Origin: RZZS01 sp964498755
GTDB taxonomy: Bacteria > Pseudomonadota > Alphaproteobacteria > Micavibrionales > Micavibrionaceae
DNA: 18,023 nt
NCBI GenBank assembly: GCA_964498755.1
Contig: CAZCIB010000047.1
Span: 1 to 18,023, forward strand
Reading direction: 5' to 3'
The position numbers and the translations under genes were made by a program. Below the pieces are notes generated by a model. It did not search any database, had not been told where the DNA came from, and saw nothing but the letters and a program-made list of their open reading frames with translations. How positions within the stretch are numbered: the first letter of the stretch is position 1; every line of letters starts with the position of its first letter. Positions 13,497-18,023 of the stretch are shown piece by piece.

Positions 13497-14210
13497 TTAA
13501 TAGACGGCGCTGGCCCGGGCGTGCAGATTTCCGAAAATATCCTGCTCCGTCTTGCCCTTTGAATTGTGATTGTCCGCGCTGTTTTGAACGGGCTCGTATT
13601 TTCCCGTATCCGCGTTATAGGCGTAGAGCATTTTCTCCGATCCTTCATAATACCAGGCGTTGAGCGTAATCTGACCGCGTTTGACGGATTTATAAACAAC
13701 CGGATAGGTGAGCAGATTGCGCACGCTCTGCAAAACGGATTGCCGCAATGTCTCGCGATGCAATTCTTCGGCTGAGGTATTGCCGAGTTTTTTCCGCGCC
13801 CTTTCCAGCGAATTCAGGGCGACGTCCATCCAGTCGGCGATGGCGTGATGACGCGTCCCGTTGAGCAGGTAATCCATGCCCCTTGAATGCGTATTTCCAA
13901 GGACGACCATGTGTTCAACGCCAGCGACTTCGATGGCGTATTCAAGCTTGGAGAGCAGGGAATAGGGGCCAAACGTGCGGTGCGACTCATGCGGCGGCAC
14001 GAGAGCGGCAATCTCATTGTGGTGCAGAACCTCGCCCGGCTTCAGGCAAAACAGACATTGCGCCAGAGGATTGGATTCAAAGCAGCTGACCAGCAGCGTA
14101 TGCGGCTTGTATTCACGTTCAGGAACATTGTTCATGGCCTGCCTGCCCGCATATGACTTGTTGCGGAACCGGGATAAATACGCAGCAAGAAGTCGCTGCC
14201 GTTCCGGCAT
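13497..14210 (-). CDS. Beta-carbonic-anhydrase-like protein with altered zinc-site residues
   Basis: This 237-residue protein shows the beta-carbonic anhydrase scaffold: LLAAYLSRFR N-terminal arm, HTLLVSCFES (37-46), KPGEVLHHNEIAALVPP (57-73, standing for PGE.F..RN.AN.VPP), LEYAIEVAGVEHMVVLGN, a distal E.LRQSVLQSVRNLLTYPVV helix, and LNAWYYEG. The zinc site is changed. The C-x-D-S-R motif reads CFESN (Cys43 kept, Glu45 for Asp, Asn47 for Arg). The GHSxCGG motif reads GNTHSRG (Asn106 for His, Ser109 for Cys). Normal CO2 hydration is therefore doubtful; it may be a non-catalytic or differently liganded relative. The start has GGGGAG seven bases upstream. It lies between carA and carB, whose product uses bicarbonate. 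Confidence 0.8.
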   Translation of the reverse strand: MPERQRLLAAYLSRFRNKSYAGRQAMNNVPEREYKPHTLLVSCFESNPLAQCLFCLKPGEVLHHNEIAALVPPHESHRTFGPYSLLSKLEYAIEVAGVEHMVVLGNTHSRGMDYLLNGTRHHAIADWMDVALNSLERARKKLGNTSAEELHRETLRQSVLQSVRNLLTYPVVYKSVKRGQITLNAWYYEGSEKMLYAYNADTGKYEPVQNSADNHNSKGKTEQDIFGNLHARASAVY

Positions 14211-14255
14211 GAATTTACTCCCCGTTTACTCGTAATACTTTTCATTGATTAGACA

Positions 14256-14284
14256 ATACTCATAAAAAAAAGGCGATTTGTCAA
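14256..14284 (-). promoter_or_regulatory. Possible promoter of the carbonic-anhydrase-like gene
   Basis: On the minus strand a perfect TTGACA (14284-14279) is followed after 17 bases by GAGTAT (14261-14256), a poor -10. The gap of 167 bp after carA and this element suggest the gene is transcribed on its own as well as by any read-through from carA. I see no clear terminator after carA. Confidence 0.38.
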
Positions 14285-14377
14285 GGCAATCTTGAGAAAT
14301 GCGCGCAAGAAAGCGGCGCAAGTTTTTGAATTGTATATATTATTAAGTTTGCGTTGTGTTTTTTCCGGAAGTGGAGG

Positions 14378-15550
14378 CTATGCCGCGCGCTTGCGCATGT
14401 TTTCAACGAACTGCGTGAAAAGATAGGCGCTGTCCTGAGGGCCGGGCGAGGCTTCCGGGTGGTATTGCACTGAGAACACAGGTTTTCCCTTAACGCGCAG
14501 GCCTTCATTGGATTTATCGAACAGGGAAATATGCGTTTGCTCGACATGAGATTCCGGCAATGATTCGGGGATCACGCGAAAACCGTGGTTCTGGGACGTG
14601 ATTTCCACTTTGTCCGTCAGCAGGTTTTTCACCGGGTGATTCGCTCCGCGATGGCCGAGATGCATTTTCTCGGTTTTGCCGCCTAGGGCAAGGGCGAGAA
14701 GCTGATGCCCGAGACAAATGCCGAATACGGGAATGTCCGCTTTCAAAAGCGACTGAATTGTCGGAACAGCATAAGTCCCGGTAGCCGCCGGATCGCCGGG
14801 CCCGTTTGACAGGAATATCCCGTCGGGCTTTAAAGCCAGTATGTCTTCCGCATTATGCTGCGCGGGAACAACCGTAACCTTGCAGCCGCTTGAGGAAAGT
14901 GAGCGCAGGATGTTTCTCTTCACCCCGTAGTCAATGACAACGACATTAAATTCCGGATTGTCCTGACGGCCATAGCCGCCGTCATGATTCCAGAGCGTCT
15001 CCGTCCAGTCGTATCTCTGGGTGCAGGACACGTCCTTTGCGAGATCCATGCCCTCAAGACCGGGCCAGTCCCGCGCCTCTTTCAGTAAAGCCTCTATATC
15101 AAAATTTCCCGACGGATCATGACAGAGGACTCCGTTCGGCGCGCCGGAGTCGCGGATGCGCCGCGTAAGCGCGCGCGTATCGACGCCGCAAATTCCGGGG
15201 AGATCGTGGCTTTTCAGCCATGCGTCGAAATGGGAGGCCGCGCGCCAGTTTGACGGACTGGAGATATCTTCGCGCACAATCAGGCCGCGGGCGGCGGGCG
15301 TGCCCGTCTCGATATCTTCCGGGTTGGTTCCGGTGTTGCCGATATGCGGCGTCGTGAAAGTGATAATCTGGCCGGCATAGCTGGGGTCCGTCAGGATTTC
15401 CTGATACCCGGTCATCGACGTGTTAAAGCAGATTTCCGCGGCGCGCTTCGTTTCCGCGCCTATGCCGCGTCCGTAAATCACGGTTCCGTCCGCGAGAGCG
15501 AGAACAGCCGTTGCGTCTTTGGGTCTTTCAGGAGTAATACTGTCGGTCAT
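14378..15550 (-). CDS. carA: Carbamoyl phosphate synthase, small (glutaminase) subunit
   Basis: This 390-residue subunit hydrolyses glutamine and channels ammonia to CarB. The N-terminal CarA-specific domain (12-150) includes ADGTVIYGRGIGAE and CFNTSMTGYQEILTDPSYAG. The class I glutamine amidotransferase domain (about 201-385) has LSNGPGDP (248-255), the nucleophile Cys279 in GICLGHQLLALALGG, and His364 and Glu366 in YHPEASPGP, completing the triad. The start at 15550 (MTDSITPERP) is chosen because the CarA domain begins soon after; an open frame upstream to 15673 would run across the divergent yqeY start. The ribosome site is weak. carA divergent from yqeY is conserved in Alphaproteobacteria. 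carA and carB are separated by 1.4 kb with two unrelated genes. Confidence 0.97.
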   Translation of the reverse strand: MTDSITPERPKDATAVLALADGTVIYGRGIGAETKRAAEICFNTSMTGYQEILTDPSYAGQIITFTTPHIGNTGTNPEDIETGTPAARGLIVREDISSPSNWRAASHFDAWLKSHDLPGICGVDTRALTRRIRDSGAPNGVLCHDPSGNFDIEALLKEARDWPGLEGMDLAKDVSCTQRYDWTETLWNHDGGYGRQDNPEFNVVVIDYGVKRNILRSLSSSGCKVTVVPAQHNAEDILALKPDGIFLSNGPGDPAATGTYAVPTIQSLLKADIPVFGICLGHQLLALALGGKTEKMHLGHRGANHPVKNLLTDKVEITSQNHGFRVIPESLPESHVEQTHISLFDKSNEGLRVKGKPVFSVQYHPEASPGPQDSAYLFTQFVENMRKRAA

Positions 15551-15562
15551 GAATTCGTCTTG

Positions 15563-15583
15563 TTTCCAGTTTGGCACTGGAAA
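15563..15583. promoter_or_regulatory. Perfect 8-bp inverted repeat in the carA/yqeY divergent promoter region
   Basis: TTTCCAGT (15563-15570) and ACTGGAAA (15576-15583) flank the 5-base centre TTGGC within the 79-bp gap between the two divergent start codons. It could be an operator serving one or both genes, or a hairpin at the 5' end of the carA message. I cannot match it to a known regulator, and the promoter elements nearby are not clear. Confidence 0.45.
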
Positions 15584-15629
15584 TAAAGTAGTAATGTGTG
15601 GGAATAAAAAAAGAAAGGAAAAAACGGCC

Positions 15630-16088
15630 ATGGACAAAAGGACCGAATTTAACGCCGCGCTGAAAAACGCCATGCGCGAAAAGGATCAGGTAACAATCTC
15701 GACCGTGAGGCTCATTCTGGCTGCGCTCAAGGACCGGGATATTGCCGCGCGCACCAAGGGCGAGGCGGACGCGATTTCGGATACGGAAATTCTGTCGATG
15801 CTGCAGGGCATGATCAAGCAGCGTAAAGAGTCCGCCGACGCTTACGAAAAAGCCGGGCGCAATGAACTGGCAGAACGGGAATATAATGAAATAAAGGTCA
15901 TAGAGAGCTTTTTGCCAAAGCAAATGGATGAGACCGGGATGGGGGCGGCCGTCGATGACATGATCGCCGAAACCGGCGCGCAGGAGATGAAAGACATGGG
16001 CAAGGTGATGGCTGCGCTTAAACAGAAATACGCAGGCCAGATGGATATGGCCAGAGCAAGCGCGATGGTAAAGGAAAAACTGTCCTGA
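15630..16088 (+). CDS. yqeY: GatB/YqeY-domain protein
   Basis: This 152-residue, highly charged helical protein of the YqeY family resembles the C-terminal tail domain of the amidotransferase subunit GatB. Its exact function is unsettled, though a tRNA-related role is usually suggested. Family blocks are FNAALKNAMREKDQVTISTV and RLILAALKDRDIAAR (about 7-41), ISDTEILSMLQGMIKQRKES (about 50-69), ELAEREYNEIKVIESFLPKQ (about 80-99) and DMGKVMAALKQKYAGQMDMA. The start has AAAGGAA nine bases upstream of the ATG and the usual short N-terminus. It diverges from carA (conserved) and its stop lies 8 bp from the convergent sulfatase-domain gene. In relatives yqeY is often followed by dnaG and rpoD; that is not the case here. 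Confidence 0.93.
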   Translation: MDKRTEFNAALKNAMREKDQVTISTVRLILAALKDRDIAARTKGEADAISDTEILSMLQGMIKQRKESADAYEKAGRNELAEREYNEIKVIESFLPKQMDETGMGAAVDDMIAETGAQEMKDMGKVMAALKQKYAGQMDMARASAMVKEKLS

Positions 16089-16096
16089 ATAATGTT

Positions 16097-17416
16097 CTAT
16101 TCTCTAGGGGCGAGCCGGACCCATGGCACATCGCTTTCATAAAAAAGCGCTTTTCCTTTGCGTGAAAAAACAGGGGGCGGGTGGTCGCCGACAATCAGGA
16201 TATCAAGTCCGGGATATTTTACGGCCAGACGCGCGATGTCTTTGTAGACCGCATGCCAGATGATGGCGAGCGCGCAAACGTCACTGTCGCCGAAAATGCC
16301 GCCCTTGTCATGGCAGGAAAAAACATCTTCCAGTGATTCATGAGGCTGGGCGGGAATGTGACTGTTGAGCGTGAGCCAGTATATCAGCGGCGCTTTACCG
16401 GATTGGCGCGCTTTTATGATTTCATTTTCAACGCTCTGTACGACCTCAAAATCGCAAGGGCCCCTGAATACCGAGCTGCAGAGGTTCTTCGTTTCGCCAA
16501 CAGCGTCATATCCGAAAAGGCTGCGCGAAAATCCGAGTTCCGGATACCATGACGCGCGTTCAAAAAGGCTGCCGCGAAAGCCGTGAATGGCGACGCTTTC
16601 GCGATCGTCGCCAGAAAGAATGCGCGGCAGGCAGTTTGAGAGCTCGATGCGTCTGCCGAGAATTGATCCGTGCGTGCCGGATATATCGCACAATTCCCTG
16701 ATCTCCGCTGCCGTCGTGGACCCGAAGCTTTGAATATGTCCGGTTGTGACCTCGTGCGTTTCCAGATCCAGCACGGGGGCAAGGATTTCGCGTTCAAGCG
16801 CGGAATCTTCTATGCGTCCCTGAGCCTCAATGATCACCAGAAGCGCCGCGCTGTTCTTTGCGAGAACAGTCTCACGGAAGCCACTTTGCGTGGCGGCGGA
16901 AACCCGAGACTCCCCTTCGGAAAAACGGCTGAACTGCTTGCCAAAGGCATAGGAAAAATCCGTGGAGACAAGTCCGTCGGCTATAATCAGGAGGTACATA
17001 AGACCGAGAGCTTTAAGCGTATGCGGTTTGGGGCGGTATTTCCATGCCATGTAAAGAATGCCGCCAATGCTGAGGACGCCGGCGCATAAAACGCTGGCGT
17101 ATAGCGGATCGGCAAGAAGTTGAATCTTGTCGCTATCACGGAGCAAGGCGTTGAGCGTATCTTCAAAAGAAAGCCTGAAAATAGTAACGAAGAACATCAG
17201 GAAACTGCAAGCGGTCAACGCGACCACCAGCAAGGACGCGGCGATCCTGCTTTTCAGGCAAATAAATCCAGCCAGCACAAAGAACGGAATAATAATGCGC
17301 GTTGAATAGGAAACAAACGGCGACAGGATTAAAAAAGGCAGAATTGGCAGGAGCATCCAGGCTATAAAGAATCCGTATGTCCCTTGCAGCTTTTTATGAA
17401 TTTCAGAGGCGTTCAT
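16097..17416 (-). CDS. Inner-membrane protein with sulfatase-fold (alkaline phosphatase superfamily) domain
   Basis: This 439-residue protein has about five N-terminal membrane segments (roughly 14-34, 40-54, 57-80, 106-124, 137-150) and then a soluble domain of about 250 residues, expected on the outer face. The domain resembles phosphoglycerol/phosphoethanolamine transferases and LTA-synthase-like enzymes. It has LLVIIEAQG with a metal-ligand candidate Glu197, a nucleophile candidate Thr234/235 in FGSTTAAE, CLPRILSGDDRESVAIHGF, WLTLNSHIP with His353, and the metal motif LIVGDHPPP with Asp411 and His412. Several Cys pairs (243, 262, 313, 321, 368, 381) suggest disulfides. Likely role: adding a phospho-substituent to an envelope lipid or glycan. 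The substrate is unknown. I see no good ribosome site before the ATG, so the start is uncertain. Confidence 0.78.
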   Translation of the reverse strand: MNASEIHKKLQGTYGFFIAWMLLPILPFLILSPFVSYSTRIIIPFFVLAGFICLKSRIAASLLVVALTACSFLMFFVTIFRLSFEDTLNALLRDSDKIQLLADPLYASVLCAGVLSIGGILYMAWKYRPKPHTLKALGLMYLLIIADGLVSTDFSYAFGKQFSRFSEGESRVSAATQSGFRETVLAKNSAALLVIIEAQGRIEDSALEREILAPVLDLETHEVTTGHIQSFGSTTAAEIRELCDISGTHGSILGRRIELSNCLPRILSGDDRESVAIHGFRGSLFERASWYPELGFSRSLFGYDAVGETKNLCSSVFRGPCDFEVVQSVENEIIKARQSGKAPLIYWLTLNSHIPAQPHESLEDVFSCHDKGGIFGDSDVCALAIIWHAVYKDIARLAVKYPGLDILIVGDHPPPVFSRKGKALFYESDVPWVRLAPRE

Positions 17417-17480
17417 GCGCGCGCAAGCGTTGTTTCAGGTCACTTACAGAATAACCTGATTTCCACTAACAGGGAATGAA

Positions 17481-17831
17481 TCAAGCGGCTGCCCGCACCT
17501 GTTTTTGTTTCTTCGTGTTCTTGTTAATGAAGAAATAACAGCCGTCATTATGCACCAGCACGTTTGTCTGCTTCTCGGATATGGTTATTTTCTGGTCAAT
17601 GAGCGAAAACGTATCGACGCCTTTCCTCGGAATCCACAGGGCGAATTGCGACTCGGCTGTGCGCACGGCCCTGTCCGCGCCAAGCGAGTCGAGCAGCGCG
17701 CATAGCTCCTCAAGTTCAAATTTCGTGGCGTACTCTTTTGAAATAACATCCGTGACATGAATGAAGCGGGCTGGCGCGTCCTGTTCGGCAAGTTGATAAA
17801 CAGGCAGTCCCGCAAGTTGAGTGGGTAGCAT
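17481..17831 (-). CDS. Small protein of unknown function
   Basis: I do not recognise this 116-residue protein. It is soluble, with no signal peptide or membrane span. An N-terminal part (LPVYQLAEQDAPARFIHVTD) is followed by an acidic helix, KFELEELCALLDSLGADRAV. Then come predicted strands ALWIPRKGVDTFSLIDQKI and TNVLVHNDGCYFFIN, and a Lys/Gln-rich tail. Expression is well supported: GGGAGG five bases before the ATG and a near-consensus promoter at 17879-17907. It is monocistronic or the first gene before the sulfatase-domain gene 64 bp downstream. Confidence 0.75.
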   Translation of the reverse strand: MLPTQLAGLPVYQLAEQDAPARFIHVTDVISKEYATKFELEELCALLDSLGADRAVRTAESQFALWIPRKGVDTFSLIDQKITISEKQTNVLVHNDGCYFFINKNTKKQKQVRAAA

Positions 17832-17878
17832 GAACGCCTCCCTTCAAAGGTAATAATCCTAAAGTCTAGTTTAAGTTC

Positions 17879-17907
17879 ACTATACACAAAAAAATGCGCG
17901 GTTTCAA
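17879..17907 (-). promoter_or_regulatory. Near-consensus promoter of the 17481-17831 gene
   Basis: On the minus strand TTGAAA (17907-17902, five of six) and TATAGT (17884-17879, five of six) are separated by exactly 17 bases. Transcription would start near 17872, giving a leader of about 40 bases. It is the best promoter match in the window. The remaining bases to 18023 are A/T-rich and hold nothing I can assign. Confidence 0.75.
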
Positions 17908-18023
17908 TAGAAAGGAGACAGTAACTAGAACAAAGCTTTAAAATAAATCAACAAATATAAAACCATAAAAAATTATTTAACACTGGCCCCGGCGATTGTT
18001 GTTTATTGATTACTTAAAATTAT

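Overview
This 18 kb window looks like alphaproteobacterial chromosome of moderate GC. The strongest evidence is the order of housekeeping genes: yqeY divergent from carA, then carB, greA, an Lrp/AsnC regulator, trxB and a LysR regulator. From general knowledge, this carA-carB-greA-lrp-trxB-lysR neighbourhood is common in Alphaproteobacteria. The protein types fit too (beta- or gamma-type AspAT, ELM1-family protein, dispersed palindromic repeats). I cannot name a genus. No tRNA, rRNA, CRISPR array or complete insertion sequence was found.

Layout, left to right. 210-1412 (+) is an aspartate aminotransferase. It converges across a GAGTTAC-type palindromic repeat on a patatin-like lipase (1488-2723, -), which appears to be transcribed leaderless. 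Between the lipase and the LysR gene (3036-3926, -), a minus-strand segment at 2784-2885 has a promoter, four consecutive hairpins, C-rich anti-Shine-Dalgarno-like segments and a textbook terminator. I read it as an undescribed small RNA. A small orphan gene that is probably frameshifted (4061-4447, +) diverges from lysR. After a mosaic repeat come trxB (4603-5562), an unrecognised gene whose start is disrupted by a 43-bp tandem duplication (5583-6461), and an ELM1-family protein (6556-7509), all on the minus strand. The lrp gene (7602-8072, +) diverges from the ELM1 gene and converges on greA (8172-8651, -).

Upstream of greA is a decayed hicAB toxin-antitoxin locus. hicB (8944-9288) is intact. 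hicA (9285-9535) has lost its start codon and carries a frameshift. Then comes carB (9571-12963), with a multi-armed palindromic repeat inserted in frame in the linker between its two synthetase halves. carB and carA (14378-15550) are separated by a truncated phage-type ORF6N protein and by a beta-carbonic-anhydrase-like protein that lacks most canonical zinc ligands. The right end holds yqeY (15630-16088, +), a membrane protein with a sulfatase-fold domain (16097-17416, -) and a small unknown gene with a strong promoter (17481-17831, -).

How the genes relate: carA and carB make the two subunits of carbamoyl phosphate synthetase, which uses bicarbonate, so the carbonic-anhydrase-like gene lying between them is suggestive. 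aspC links aspartate, the next pyrimidine precursor, to central metabolism. The accessory insertions (hicAB remnant, ORF6N fragment, palindromic repeats, tandem duplication) all sit inside or between otherwise conserved housekeeping genes.
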